Source: Mycolicibacterium fallax (lineage in GTDB: Bacteria > Actinomycetota > Actinomycetes > Mycobacteriales > Mycobacteriaceae). Taken from it: a stretch of DNA of 64,000 bases. The stretch covers positions 1,364,001 to 1,428,000 of the forward strand of contig NZ_AP022603.1 of the NCBI RefSeq assembly GCF_010726955.1, read 5' to 3'. This document shows positions 1 to 9,963 of this stretch, in pieces; position 1 is the first letter of the stretch, and each line of letters opens with the position of its first letter. Position numbers and translations under genes: made by a program. The notes beneath the pieces were generated by a model that worked only from the letters and a program-made list of their open reading frames with translations, had not been told where the DNA came from and did not search any database.

Positions 1-212
1 CCCGACGACGGGTTGTCGTAGTCGACCGGGACGGCCAGCATCGTGCACTGCGCCCCGGGCACGTCGTCGGCGTTCTGCACCGCCGGCGCGCAACTGCCCC
101 AGTTGACCTGTGGAGCAGCCGAATTCGGTGCGGCGGCGGCGATCGGTGCGGTACCGGCCGCCACCAGCGCGAGCGAAAGCAGCGCAGGGCCCAGCCAGGA
201 GGTGCGCTGCAT
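1..212 (-). CDS. Secreted alpha/beta-hydrolase peptidase, N-terminal part only (CaeA/Rv2223c-like)
   Basis: The gene enters from the left edge and runs leftward, so only about 70 N-terminal codons are visible. It begins with a signal peptide (basic start, hydrophobic run, AAAAP cleavage region). Then comes a CTMLAVPVDYDNP stretch that matches the start of the mature domain of the complete neighbour at 283-1926. Tandem secreted tripeptidyl-aminopeptidase-like enzymes are known at this locus in M. tuberculosis (Rv2223c and Rv2224c). The catalytic residues lie outside the window, so activity cannot be judged. No clear Shine-Dalgarno sequence precedes the ATG. Confidence 0.8.
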   Translation of the reverse strand, partial: MQRTSWLGPALLSLALVAAGTAPIAAAAPNSAAPQVNWGSCAPAVQNADDVPGAQCTMLAVPVDYDNPSS

Positions 213-282
213 GGCTAAATGGTCGCACGCCGGTACGACCACGGCCGTACCGGAAAGGTCACGCCTCGGTGTCGATCCGCGG

Positions 283-1926
283 CTACGGGCAGCGGGCGCC
301 CTCGGGCGGCAGCGTCCCGTCGATGAGATAGGCGGTGGCGTAGTCGTCGACGCACTGCTGGCCCTGGAACACCACGGTGTGCTGGGTGCCGTCGTAGGTC
401 AGCAGCGCACCGCCGAGCTGGCGGGCCAGCTGCACGCCGGCCTCGTACGGGGTGGCCGGGTCGCCGGTCACCGAGACCACCAGCGGCGGCGCCAATCCCG
501 GCACCGACACCTCGTGCGGCACGCTGGTCGGCGGGACCGGCCAGAACGCGCAGGTTCCCATCGGTGCGTCACCGGTGAAATCGCCGTAGCTCAGGAACGG
601 GGCCGCCTCGCGGCTGCGCCGATCGGCCTCGATCACCTTGTCACGATCGGTCACCGGCGGGCGGTCCACACAGTTGATCGCCACCCGCGCGTCGGTGGAA
701 TTGTCGTAGCGCCCCTTGGAGTCCCGCCGCATGTAGATGTCGGCCATGGTCAGCAGGGTGTCGCCGCGGCCGTCGCGCAGCTCGGTGAGCCCGGTCTTCA
801 GATGCGGCCAGAAGCTCTTCGAGTACATCGCCAAGATGGTGCCGACGATCGCGTCGTTGTAGGACAGCCCACGCGGATCGGTGGTCGTCGCCGGATGCTG
901 GACCAGCGGTTCCACCATGGCCAGGTAGGCCTCGACGGCCTTGGCCGGGTCGGTGCCCAGCGGGCAGTCCTCGTCCTTGGCGCAGTCCGCGGCAAAGTCG
1001 TTGAACGCCTTCTGGAATGCGGCGTCCTGGGCGATGTCGGCCTCGATCGGGTCGGCGTTCGGGTCGATCGCACCGTCGAGGATCATCGCGCGCACGTTCT
1101 GCGGGAAGGCCTCGGCGTAGGCGGCGCCGATCCGGGTGCCGTAGGAGTAGCCCAGGTAGGTCAGCTTCTCGTCGCCGAGACCGGCGCGCAGCACATCGAG
1201 GTCCCGGGCCACGTTGTCGGTGCCGACGTTGGCCAGGAAGTCATCGCCCATCTTGTCCACGCAGCGCTGAATGAACGCCTTGGTCTCGCCCTCGATGTGC
1301 GTGACGCCCTCGGGGGTGTACTCGACGGTCGGGTCGGCACGCAGCCGGTCGTTGTCCTCGTCGGAGTTGCACCACAGCGCGGGCCGGGACATGCCCACCC
1401 CGCGCGGGTCGAATCCGACCAGGTCGAAGCGTTCCCGCACCGGGGCGGGCAGGGTATCGACCATGTTGATCGCGGCCTGGATGCCGGATTCGCCCGGGCC
1501 GCCGGGATTGATCACCAGCGAGCCGACCTTGGTTCCGGTGGCCGGGATCCTGATCAGCGCGAGGGTGGCCTCCCGGCCGGTCGGGTCGTCGTAGTCCACC
1601 GGGACGGCCATCGTCGCGCACTCGCCGGAGCGCACCGAGTCGGGCGCCTGCTCGGTGAACGGGCAGGGTCGCCACTGCACCGGCTGCGGAACCCAGGCGG
1701 CGGGGGTGCGGTGATCCCGATCGACCAGCAGCGACAGCGTCGTTACGCCGCCGACCAGGGCGACCGTCAGCACCATCGCGGCCGCCACGACGGCCCAGGT
1801 GCGGCCGCGCCGCCGGGGCGGCGCGGTAAAGGCCGGTGTGGCCTCGGGCAGCTCGGGGGTCCCCGGCGCGGGGGGCTCGAACGGCACCGGAGAGCCAAGG
1901 CCCCCCGAATCGGGTGGTTGAGTCAC
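283..1926 (-). CDS. caeA: Membrane-anchored alpha/beta-hydrolase peptidase/esterase (CaeA/Rv2224c-like, TAP-like C-terminus)
   Basis: A 547-residue exported serine hydrolase of the tripeptidyl aminopeptidase family. A GTG start is chosen because TAGGAG sits seven bases upstream; the open frame extends further but without such a site. A proline-rich cytoplasmic leader is followed by one membrane segment (about residues 44-67), so the protein is probably anchored rather than released. The catalytic triad is visible: nucleophile in GYSYG, acid in VTGDP and histidine in DGTQHT, with a TAP-like C-terminal domain. M. tuberculosis CaeA/Hip1 acts at the cell envelope; the same role is inferred here. 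The neighbour at the window edge is a paralogue. Confidence 0.85.
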   Translation of the reverse strand: MTQPPDSGGLGSPVPFEPPAPGTPELPEATPAFTAPPRRRGRTWAVVAAAMVLTVALVGGVTTLSLLVDRDHRTPAAWVPQPVQWRPCPFTEQAPDSVRSGECATMAVPVDYDDPTGREATLALIRIPATGTKVGSLVINPGGPGESGIQAAINMVDTLPAPVRERFDLVGFDPRGVGMSRPALWCNSDEDNDRLRADPTVEYTPEGVTHIEGETKAFIQRCVDKMGDDFLANVGTDNVARDLDVLRAGLGDEKLTYLGYSYGTRIGAAYAEAFPQNVRAMILDGAIDPNADPIEADIAQDAAFQKAFNDFAADCAKDEDCPLGTDPAKAVEAYLAMVEPLVQHPATTTDPRGLSYNDAIVGTILAMYSKSFWPHLKTGLTELRDGRGDTLLTMADIYMRRDSKGRYDNSTDARVAINCVDRPPVTDRDKVIEADRRSREAAPFLSYGDFTGDAPMGTCAFWPVPPTSVPHEVSVPGLAPPLVVSVTGDPATPYEAGVQLARQLGGALLTYDGTQHTVVFQGQQCVDDYATAYLIDGTLPPEGARCP

Positions 1927-2079
1927 TGCGGCGCTCCTAGGCGACGGCCGGGTGGGAGTCTCTGCGGCGCACGACGGCAGCTGTCCGGGGCGCGAAAAAG
2001 CGCTGGACCTGTGCAACGCTCCGCAGGTTCATCGCAGACCATGCTGCCATGCGCTGACGGGAAAGCCCGCCAGCGCCGG

Positions 2080-3486
2080 TCAGGCGCGGGTCGCGGCGAC
2101 CAGCTCGGCCATCCCGACGGCGAAGTCGTCGGCCATGTCCCACAGGTCCGGCAGCAGGTCCGGGCAGGAGATCAGCCCGACGTCGAGCTGGCCGGCCAGC
2201 GACATGACGGTGATGTTGAGCCCGGACCCGTGGAACACCGGGCCCAGCGGGTACATCGCGGTGACCTCCGCGCCGAGGAAATACAGCGGCTCCTGCGGCC
2301 CCGGCACGTTGGACACCACCAGGTTGTGCACCGGGCGCGCCTCGGTCAGCCGGGAACTGGCGTACACCCGCATGGCCGCCCCGAACACCGCGGGCGCGGC
2401 GAACTGGCTCCAGTCCTGCAACAGGCTGGCCGGGATGGCCGAGCTGTGTTCCTTGGCCACCACGCTGCCTTCGGCGATCGCCCGCAGCCGGTCGCCCGGA
2501 TCGGCGATGTCGGTGTGCAGGCTGGTGAACATGCCCGACACCTTGTTGCGGCCGGGCCGGTCGGAGCGGCCGTGCACCGACACCGGGACCATCGCGACCA
2601 GCGAGGCATCCGGCAGTTCGTCGCGCTCCAGCAGGTACTGCCGCAGCACCCCGGCGACCAGCGCCATCACCACATCGTTGACCTTGACCCCGAAGTGGTT
2701 CTTGACCAGCTTGACGTCGTCGAGGTCCAGCCGCGCGTAGGAGACGTTGCGCCGCCGGGTGATCTTGGCGTTGAAGGCGGTCTGCGGCGCGTTGAACGGG
2801 CTGGCCATCGCCTGCCCGCTGAGCGCGCGACGGGCGGTGTCCACCACGGTGTTGACGGTGTCGGGCAGCACCCGGGTGGCCAGGTTGATCGGCCGGGTGG
2901 CGTACCGGGCCAGGCCGCGGGCGGCGATCGTCAGCGGGCCTGCGCCACCGGGTGCCTCCACCGGCTCGGGCGCCGGGGCGTCCGGATCCGTCGAGCACAG
3001 CTGCGACATCAGGTTGGCGCCGGTCACGCCGTCGACCGCGGCGTGATGCACCTTGGTGATCACCGCCAGCCCGCCGCCGTCGCGGGCATCGGTGCCGGCG
3101 ACGTTCTCGATCACCAGCATCTCCCACAGCGGGCGACTCCGGTCCAGCGGCAGCGACGCGAAATGCCCGGCGATCTCGGACATCTCGGCGCGCCCGCCGG
3201 GGGCCGGCAGCCCGATCCGGTGCACGTGGTGCTCGACGTCGAACTCCGGGTCCTCCACCCACACCGGGTGGTCGATGTTCAGGAAGCTGTCGCTGAGCTT
3301 CATCCGGAACTCCGGCATCGCCCGCACCCGCGCGGCCAGCAAATCACGCAGCTTGTCGAAGGTGTAGCCACCCGGCATCGTCGAGGTGTCGAGCTCCAGG
3401 ATCGAGCAGACATGCAGCGGCTGGTTGGCCGTCTCCAGGTACAGGAACGTTGCGTCGAGGCCACTGAGCCTCTGGTATCCGGACAT
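2080..3486 (-). CDS. Wax ester synthase/diacylglycerol acyltransferase (WS/DGAT family)
   Basis: A 468-residue protein with the family active site HHAAVDG (H147, H148, D152, G153), which transfers a fatty acyl group from acyl-CoA to diacylglycerol or a fatty alcohol. A second family signature, VSNVPGP, is in the C-terminal third. Length is typical. Mycobacterial members build storage triacylglycerol at the membrane. It lies between the CaeA-like gene and panB, a place where I recall no such gene in M. tuberculosis, so it may be a lineage-specific insertion. Which of the many paralogues it equals cannot be decided from sequence alone. Confidence 0.9.
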   Translation of the reverse strand: MSGYQRLSGLDATFLYLETANQPLHVCSILELDTSTMPGGYTFDKLRDLLAARVRAMPEFRMKLSDSFLNIDHPVWVEDPEFDVEHHVHRIGLPAPGGRAEMSEIAGHFASLPLDRSRPLWEMLVIENVAGTDARDGGGLAVITKVHHAAVDGVTGANLMSQLCSTDPDAPAPEPVEAPGGAGPLTIAARGLARYATRPINLATRVLPDTVNTVVDTARRALSGQAMASPFNAPQTAFNAKITRRRNVSYARLDLDDVKLVKNHFGVKVNDVVMALVAGVLRQYLLERDELPDASLVAMVPVSVHGRSDRPGRNKVSGMFTSLHTDIADPGDRLRAIAEGSVVAKEHSSAIPASLLQDWSQFAAPAVFGAAMRVYASSRLTEARPVHNLVVSNVPGPQEPLYFLGAEVTAMYPLGPVFHGSGLNITVMSLAGQLDVGLISCPDLLPDLWDMADDFAVGMAELVAATRA

Positions 3487-3644
3487 GTCCCGATGCTATG
3501 CCCTCGGCTTTAGCCGTTGTGAGGAAGTCCACTGATCAGCGGGTTCAGCTCGGGGTGCCCGCAATGGCACACTGAGGGGGTCAGACGACCCGGGGACCCG
3601 TGACGGGCCTCGAGGATCGACCCGACGAGCAACCGAGGACAATG

Positions 3645-4499
3645 ATGTCTGCGCATTCCGAGACCCCCGTGTACGGCGCCGCGAACACCGACGCCGCCCC
3701 GAAGCGGACGAAGGTTCGCACCCACCACCTGCAGCAGTGGAAGGCCGAGGGGCACAAGTGGGCGATGCTCACCGCCTACGACTTCTCCACCGCCCGCGCC
3801 TTCGACGACGCCGGGATCCCGGTGCTATTGGTCGGCGACTCCGCGGCCAACGTGGTCTACGGCTACGACACCACCGTGCCGATCTCGGCCGACGAGCTGA
3901 TCCCGCTGGCCCGCGGCGTGGTCCGCGGTGCCCCGCACGCGCTGGTGGTGGCCGACCTGCCGTTCGGCAGCTACGAGAGCAGCCCCGAGCAGGCGCTGGC
4001 GACGGCCACCCGGTTCCTCAAGGAGTCCGGTGCGCACGCGGTCAAGATCGAGGGCGGCGAGCGGATCGCCGACCAGATCGCCACCCTGACCCGGGCCGGG
4101 ATCCCGGTCGTCGGGCACCTCGGCTTCACCCCGCAGAGCGTCAACAGCCTGGGCGGCTTCCGGGTGCAGGGCCGCGGTGACACCGGCGAGCAGATCATCC
4201 ACGACGCGATCGCCGTCGCCGAGGCGGGCGCGATCGCCGTGGTGCTGGAGATGGTGCCCGCCGAGCTGGCCACCCAGATCACCGGCAAGCTGACCATCCC
4301 GACGGTCGGGATCGGCGCCGGGCCCAACTGCGACGCCCAGGTGCTGGTGTGGCAGGACATGGCCGGCATGACCGCCGGGCGGACCGCCAAGTTCGTCAAG
4401 CGCTTCGGGGACGTCGGCGCCGAACTGCGCCGCGCGGCCAGCGACTACGCCCACGAGGTGGCCGGCGGGACCTTCCCCGCCGAGCAGCACAGCTTCTAG
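3645..4499 (+). CDS. panB: 3-methyl-2-oxobutanoate hydroxymethyltransferase
   Basis: PanB makes ketopantoate from alpha-ketoisovalerate and 5,10-methylenetetrahydrofolate, the first committed step of pantothenate and CoA synthesis. The protein (284 residues) shows the family signatures [16 protein letters not shown] near the N-terminus, [15 protein letters not shown] and the catalytic-glutamate region VLEMVP. The second of two adjacent ATGs is preferred because GAGGA lies five bases before it. Divergent from the acyltransferase gene; the following DUF2252 gene begins one base after its stop, so the two are probably co-transcribed. Confidence 0.95.
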   Translation: MSAHSETPVYGAANTDAAPKRTKVRTHHLQQWKAEGHKWAMLTAYDFSTARAFDDAGIPVLLVGDSAANVVYGYDTTVPISADELIPLARGVVRGAPHALVVADLPFGSYESSPEQALATATRFLKESGAHAVKIEGGERIADQIATLTRAGIPVVGHLGFTPQSVNSLGGFRVQGRGDTGEQIIHDAIAVAEAGAIAVVLEMVPAELATQITGKLTIPTVGIGAGPNCDAQVLVWQDMAGMTAGRTAKFVKRFGDVGAELRRAASDYAHEVAGGTFPAEQHSF

Positions 4500-5918
4500 G
4501 TGCCCGGGGCCGCGCCGGTGACCGGTCTGAACCTGCGCGACCGGGACGCCGAGGTGGAGGACCCGGCCGCCGACCTCGCGCGCGGCCGGGCGCTGCGCGC
4601 GCAGACCCCACGCCGGGCCCTGGCCGAACTCGGCAGCTGCGGTCGCAGCGCGACGGAGATCCTGCTCGAGCAGAACCTCGGGCGGGTGCCCGACCTCGTC
4701 GGGCTGCGGATGGCCCGGATGCTGGTCAGCCCGCTGCACTTCTTCCGGGGTGCGGCCGCGGTGATGGCCGCCGACCTGGCCGCCGGCCCGAGCAGCAACA
4801 TCGACGTGGTGTCCTGCGGGGATGCTCACCTGTCGAACTTCGGCGTCTTCGCCTCCCCCGACCGCGCGCTGGTGTTCGACCTCAACGACTTCGACGAGGC
4901 CGCCCAGGCGCCCGCCGAATGGGATCTCAAGCGGCTGGTCACCAGCGTCATCCTGGCGGCGCGCCAGCGGCAACTGCCCGAGCCGACCGCCCGCGACATC
5001 GCCGAGTCGACCGCCGCGGCGTACCGCCGCGCGCTGGCGGCGGTGCTGCAGATGAGCGTGCTCGACCGGTTCTATCTGCGCGCCGCGCTGACCGACCGGC
5101 CCGAGCTCGGCGCCGACGGGCTGGCCGAGGTGACCCGGCGAACGATCGAGCGGGCCCGCAGGCGCACCTCCGAACGCGCCTTCGCCAAGCTCACCGAGCC
5201 CGACGCGGCCGGCACTCCCCGTTTTCGGGAGTCGCCGCCGCTGACCCGGCACGTCCCGCTGGCCGATGAGGCCGCGCTGCTGGCCGCGGTCGCCGAGTAC
5301 ACCGCGTCGGTCCCGGTCGATGTGCGCGTGCTGCTGTCGCACTTTCGGGTGACCGACATCGCGATGCGGGTGGTCGGGGTCGGCAGCGTCGGCACCCGCT
5401 GCTACCTGGCGGTGCTCGTCGATGCCCGCGGCACCCCGCTGATCCTGCAGATCAAACAGGCCAACCGGTCCGTCCTGCAGGATTACGGCGGCCGGGTCCA
5501 GCCGCAGTCCCTGCAGTCCGCGATCGCCGCGCACGGCCAGGGCCGGCGGGTGGTCGACGGCCAGCGGATCCTGCAGGCGGTGTCTGATCTGCTGCTGGGC
5601 ACCGTGCGGATCGACGGCGACGACTTCTACCTGCGCCAGTTCCACGACATGAAGGGCAGCGTCAACATCGACGAGCTCGACGCGACCGGGCTCGGCGCGT
5701 ACGGCCGCGATTGCGCCGCGGTGCTGGCCCGGGCGCACGCCCAGAGCGCCAACGCCTCGGTGTTTCACGGCTATTTCGGCGGCGGCGGCAAGGCGATCGA
5801 CGCCGTCGTCAGCTGGTGTTTCCGCTACGCGGACAAGACCGTCGCCGACTTCGACCAGCTCACCGAGGCCGCCCGGGCCGGGGCGGTCGAGGTCGCCGAC
5901 CATCCGCTGCTCGGGTAG
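4500..5918 (+). CDS. DUF2252 family protein
   Basis: A 472-residue protein with a GTG start directly after the panB stop. DUF2252 proteins have a kinase-like appearance: here GDAHLSNFG resembles a catalytic loop and FDLNDFDEA a metal-binding segment, with YLRQFHDMKGS further on. No substrate is known for the family. The tight spacing to panB suggests shared transcription rather than a shared pathway. Family assignment is firm; activity is not. Confidence 0.85.
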   Translation: MPGAAPVTGLNLRDRDAEVEDPAADLARGRALRAQTPRRALAELGSCGRSATEILLEQNLGRVPDLVGLRMARMLVSPLHFFRGAAAVMAADLAAGPSSNIDVVSCGDAHLSNFGVFASPDRALVFDLNDFDEAAQAPAEWDLKRLVTSVILAARQRQLPEPTARDIAESTAAAYRRALAAVLQMSVLDRFYLRAALTDRPELGADGLAEVTRRTIERARRRTSERAFAKLTEPDAAGTPRFRESPPLTRHVPLADEAALLAAVAEYTASVPVDVRVLLSHFRVTDIAMRVVGVGSVGTRCYLAVLVDARGTPLILQIKQANRSVLQDYGGRVQPQSLQSAIAAHGQGRRVVDGQRILQAVSDLLLGTVRIDGDDFYLRQFHDMKGSVNIDELDATGLGAYGRDCAAVLARAHAQSANASVFHGYFGGGGKAIDAVVSWCFRYADKTVADFDQLTEAARAGAVEVADHPLLG

Positions 5919-5919
5919 G

Positions 5920-6684
5920 TCAGCCGAACTGCGGGCTGCGCTTGTTGAGGAAGGCGTCGATGCCCTCCTTGCCGTCGGCGGCGTCGGCGTTGGCCGCGAT
6001 CAGCGCCGCCTCCAGCGCGAGCTGCTCGGCGTAATCGTTGCGGTAGGTCTCCCGCAGCAGCCGCTTGACCGCGCCGTTGGCGGTGCCCGAGCCCGCCACG
6101 ATCTCGGCGGCCAGCTGATCGGCGCGGGCCGGCAGGTCCGCGGCCACCTCGGTGACCAGCCCCCAATCCAGCGCCTCGGCCGCCGACAGGGTGCGGTTGG
6201 TCAGGATCAGTTCCTGGGCTCGGCGCAGCCCGACCAGCCGGGGCAGCAGGTAGGAGCTGCCGCCGTCGGGGCTGAGCCCGGCCCGGGTGTAGGCCATGGT
6301 GAACGACGCGGACTCATCGGCCAGCACCAGATCGCCGCTGACCGCCAGGCTGAAGCCGGCTCCGGCGGCGGTTCCGTTGACGGCGGTGATCAAGACGGCA
6401 TCCATCCGGGCGAAGATCTGCATGGCGGTGTGCAGGTCGTCGGCGATGCCCTTGACGAACGCGCCGGGCCCCAGCGGGGAGGCCGCCATCGCGCGCAGAT
6501 CGCCGCCCGCACAGAAGAATCGGCCCGAACCGGTGAGCAGGACAACCTTCGCCTCGGAGCACCGGGCGGCCGCGTCGGCGAGCTCGGCGCACAGCACGTC
6601 ATCGAGTCCGTTCGCGGCGTTCGGCCGGTTCAGGGTGATGCGGGTGATGGTGCCCGGCTCGAACAGCAGCGTCTGGTATTCCAT
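5920..6684 (-). CDS. Enoyl-CoA hydratase/isomerase family protein (crotonase fold)
   Basis: A 254-residue crotonase-fold enzyme. The CoA-binding/oxyanion segments FFCAGGDLRAM and NGTAAGAGFSLA are present, and GLSPDGGSSYLLPRLVG resembles the PaaG-type isomerases, where an aspartate replaces the second catalytic glutamate of classical hydratases. It could therefore isomerise or hydrate unsaturated acyl-CoA. The gene ends one base after the convergent DUF2252 stop. No clear ribosome-binding site is seen before the ATG. Confidence 0.85.
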   Translation of the reverse strand: MEYQTLLFEPGTITRITLNRPNAANGLDDVLCAELADAAARCSEAKVVLLTGSGRFFCAGGDLRAMAASPLGPGAFVKGIADDLHTAMQIFARMDAVLITAVNGTAAGAGFSLAVSGDLVLADESASFTMAYTRAGLSPDGGSSYLLPRLVGLRRAQELILTNRTLSAAEALDWGLVTEVAADLPARADQLAAEIVAGSGTANGAVKRLLRETYRNDYAEQLALEAALIAANADAADGKEGIDAFLNKRSPQFG

Positions 6685-6749
6685 AGCCCGACGTTAGCCG
6701 GTCGCTCAAGGCCGGTGGGCAGCGACCTCGCTGTGGATAAGGTGGGTCT

Positions 6750-8189
6750 ATGGCGGCCAAAAGATCCAAGGAAGTGGAACGCAAGTACGACGTCACGGAC
6801 ACCACGGTCTCCCCGTCGTTCGAGGGCCTGGCCGCCGTCGCCCGGGTGGAGCAGGTCGCCCCCCAGCAGCTCGACGCGGTCTACTACGACACCGCCGGCG
6901 GCGACCTGGCCCGGAATCGAATCACGCTGCGGCGCCGCACCGGTGGCACCGACGAGGGCTGGCATCTGAAGCTTCCCGGCGACGGGGACGCGCGTACCGA
7001 GATCCAGGCGCCGCTGGCCGACACGCTGCCCGACGAGTTGCGCGACGTGGTGCTGGCGATCGTCCGCGACCGTGAACTGGCTCCGGTCGCCCGGATCCGC
7101 AACGCGCGCCAGCTGCAGCGCCTGTACGACGCCGCCGGCGCGCTGCTGGCCGAGTTCTGCGACGACCATGTCACCGCGACGGCCGGCGACGGCGACGAAC
7201 AGCGTTGGCGGGAATGGGAATTGGAGTTGGGCACCGGCAACAAGGCGCTGCTGAACCGGCTGGGCACCCGGCTGCTCGACGCCGGCGCGACCCCGGCCGG
7301 TCACGCCGCCAAGCTGGCCCGGGTGCTCGGCGATCCGCCCCCGTCGCCGCCGGTCACCGACGACCCGATCCACCGGGCCGTCGCGCAGCACGTCACCGAA
7401 TTGGCCCACTGGGATCGGGCGGTGCGCGCCGACGAGTGGGATTCGGTGCACCAGATGCGGGTCACCATCCGCAAGCTGCGCAGCCTGCTCAAGGAGTCCG
7501 AGGAGTCCTTCGGGCTGACCGAGGATTCCTGGGTGCTCGACGAGCTGCGCCAGCTCGCCGCGATCCTCGGCGTCGCCCGGGACGCCGAGGTGCTGGCCGA
7601 AAAGCACCAGCAGACCCTCGATGAACTGGATCCGGACCTGATCCGCGGCCCGGTGCGCGAGCGGCTGGTCGACGGGTCTCGGCGGCGCTACGACGTCGGG
7701 CTGCGCCGGTCGGTGACGGCGATGCGCTCGGCCCGGTACTTCCGGCTGCTCGACGCGCTCGACGAGTTGGCCACCGCCGAGCCGATGCCGGCCGAGGAGC
7801 ACGCCGCCGAGCCCGGCAATCTGGGCGGGGCGTACAAGCGGCTGCGCAAGTCGGTGAAGACCGCCAAGGCCGCCGAGCACACCCCGGACCGCGACGAGGC
7901 GCTGCATCGAATCCGCAAGAGCGCCAAGCGGTTGCGCTACACGGCCTCGGCGATCGGCCGGCGCAAGGTGTACGAGGCGGCCAAGACCGTCCAGACCCTG
8001 CTCGGTGACCATCAGGATGCCCACGTCAGCCGGACCCATCTCGCGCAGCAGGCCGACGCCGCCCACGCCGCCGGGGAGGACACCTTCACCTACGGGGTGC
8101 TCTACCAGCGTGAGGACGACCTGATGCAGCAGCGGCGCGGCGAGCTGAACGCCGCCCTGGATCAGCTGAAGAAGGCCATCGGGCACTGA
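6750..8189 (+). CDS. CYTH and CHAD domain protein (Rv2226-like)
   Basis: 479 residues. The N-terminal CYTH domain (about 1-200) starts with the KEVERKYDV motif and has the alternating charged strands of triphosphate tunnel enzymes (RNRITLRRRTGG, WHLKLPG). The C-terminal CHAD domain (about 215-475) is helical and histidine-rich, with VHQMRVTIRKLRSLLK and LHRIRKSAKRLRYTA. CYTH domains act on triphosphates and CHAD domains bind polyphosphate, so a role in polyphosphate or triphosphate turnover is inferred. AAGGTG precedes the ATG. Located between the crotonase gene and rnpB, as in M. tuberculosis. Confidence 0.9.
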   Translation: MAAKRSKEVERKYDVTDTTVSPSFEGLAAVARVEQVAPQQLDAVYYDTAGGDLARNRITLRRRTGGTDEGWHLKLPGDGDARTEIQAPLADTLPDELRDVVLAIVRDRELAPVARIRNARQLQRLYDAAGALLAEFCDDHVTATAGDGDEQRWREWELELGTGNKALLNRLGTRLLDAGATPAGHAAKLARVLGDPPPSPPVTDDPIHRAVAQHVTELAHWDRAVRADEWDSVHQMRVTIRKLRSLLKESEESFGLTEDSWVLDELRQLAAILGVARDAEVLAEKHQQTLDELDPDLIRGPVRERLVDGSRRRYDVGLRRSVTAMRSARYFRLLDALDELATAEPMPAEEHAAEPGNLGGAYKRLRKSVKTAKAAEHTPDRDEALHRIRKSAKRLRYTASAIGRRKVYEAAKTVQTLLGDHQDAHVSRTHLAQQADAAHAAGEDTFTYGVLYQREDDLMQQRRGELNAALDQLKKAIGH

Positions 8190-8192
8190 GGG

Positions 8193-8557
<365 letters not shown>

Positions 8558-8616
8558 CAGGTAATCCTAGTTCGGCTCGGCGCCGCGGCCAAACCCCGGT
8601 TCAGGCGCCGCCCGGT

Positions 8617-9894
8617 TCAGGCGGCCGCAGGTTTTCGGAGCAGGTTGCGCAGCGCGGCTTCCATCGGGCCGTCGGGTGGACTGCCCGGCAGGATCGGCGG
8701 CGCGGTGCTGAGGTAGCTGTGACCGGTGGGGGTGGTGGTCACGGTGGTGTGCCGGCCGGTGCCGGTCGTCGTGACGCGGACACGCCAGCGGGGTGCCTGC
8801 TTGTTGTAGTTGCAGGCCTCGCACAGGCCGTCGCCGTTGGGGTAGCTGGTGGGCCCGTCGTCGGCGGCGGGACGGATGTGGTCGGTGTGCCGGATCTCGG
8901 CGTCGCAGTAGGGGGTGCGACATTGTTGATCGCGGAACCCGATCAGCATTGCCAGGGCCTTGGGGAACAGCCGGGACCGGGACTGCATCGCCACCAGCGC
9001 GCCGCTGCCCGGCCGGGCGTACAGGTTGCGCAGCGTCGCCCGCGATGCCGGGTCGGTCACCGCGTTGGTGATCAGGCCTCGCGCGATGGTCGCGGGCACC
9101 GGTCCGACCCCGGGAATCAGCGCGGGGCCGGTGCCACCGGTCAGGGTGTCATCGGAGAGCACCAGGCTCACCGCGATGGGTTCGGGCACCTCGGCCGGGC
9201 GTCCGGTGATCCGTTCGATCAGGGTGTCGGCCATCACCTGTCCCCGGCTGCGGCCGTCGCCGCAGCTGTCGGCCTCCCGGCGCAGCGCGGCGTACACCGA
9301 GACGCCCTTGACCATCGGCAGCAGGGCACTGAGATAGACCATGTTGTCCGGGGCCGGCCGGATGCTCACCCGCCGGTCCTTCTCGGCCCGGACCGCCCGG
9401 TCGACGACGGCGTGCGGGTCCAGCCGGTAGGCGATGGCCTTGGCCTCCGCGGCGATGCGCTTGTTGCCCCGTCCCGCCAGACCGGCGACGTCGGCGCACA
9501 TCTCGGCGTCCAGGGCGCGCCGATCCGCAACGTCCAGGCAGGCCGACTCGCGGACCAGCAGGGTGGCCCGCCACTCACTCAACGCCCCGGATTCCAGGGC
9601 GGCCAGGGTGTGCGGCATCTCGTTGATCAGCGCCTGGGCGAAACCCAGATGCCGGTTGCCGCTGTGCGGGGAGTCGTACCGGGCCAGGGCGACCTCGGCG
9701 GCCAGCCCCCGACCGCGCCGCGCCGCCGGCAGTCCCGCGGCAGCCTCGGCGTCGTGGCGCACCGTCGCCAGCTGGGCGGTCAGTCGGGCCTGCAGGGCGG
9801 CGGCCCGGGATTTGGCGCGTTCGAGTTCGGTGATGCCGGTGACCAGCGCCGCCTCATCGGAGAGATCCACTCCGGACCCAACCAAGTCGAACAT
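8617..9894 (-). CDS. DUF222/13E12-repeat family HNH endonuclease-like protein
   Basis: 425 residues with an N-terminal helical DUF222 domain and a C-terminal HNH nuclease module: CRTPYC, then RHTDHIRP, then NGDGLCEACNYNKQ, i.e. paired zinc cysteines with the HNH histidines and asparagine. Mycobacteria carry many copies of this 13E12 family, some inside REP13E12 repeats and several controlled by LexA. A perfect LexA-type palindrome overlaps the ATG used here, supporting DNA-damage control. No flanking repeats are evident, so this copy looks like a settled chromosomal gene. Biochemical activity is unproven. Confidence 0.85.
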   Translation of the reverse strand: MFDLVGSGVDLSDEAALVTGITELERAKSRAAALQARLTAQLATVRHDAEAAAGLPAARRGRGLAAEVALARYDSPHSGNRHLGFAQALINEMPHTLAALESGALSEWRATLLVRESACLDVADRRALDAEMCADVAGLAGRGNKRIAAEAKAIAYRLDPHAVVDRAVRAEKDRRVSIRPAPDNMVYLSALLPMVKGVSVYAALRREADSCGDGRSRGQVMADTLIERITGRPAEVPEPIAVSLVLSDDTLTGGTGPALIPGVGPVPATIARGLITNAVTDPASRATLRNLYARPGSGALVAMQSRSRLFPKALAMLIGFRDQQCRTPYCDAEIRHTDHIRPAADDGPTSYPNGDGLCEACNYNKQAPRWRVRVTTTGTGRHTTVTTTPTGHSYLSTAPPILPGSPPDGPMEAALRNLLRKPAAA

Positions 9895-9904
9895 ACGTTC
9901 GACT
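9885..9904. promoter_or_regulatory. LexA (SOS) box upstream of and overlapping the HNH gene start
   Basis: AGTCGAAC-ATAC-GTTCGACT is a perfect 8-bp inverted repeat with a 4-base centre. It matches the mycobacterial LexA operator TCGAAC-N4-GTTCGA. It covers the first codon of the HNH gene, so bound LexA would block transcription at or near the start. Translation may begin slightly further in if the transcript starts within the box. Confidence 0.8.
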
Positions 9905-9963
9905 GTACGCGCCTTTTTTCACCACCACAAGCCCCCACCGCAGCGCGGTGATCCGGATCGGAT

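Noticed and set aside
43..3513. A 1156-codon open frame on the plus strand
   Set aside because: It is antisense to the CaeA-like and WS/DGAT genes, full of Arg/Gly/His runs typical of GC-rich shadow frames, and has no domain.
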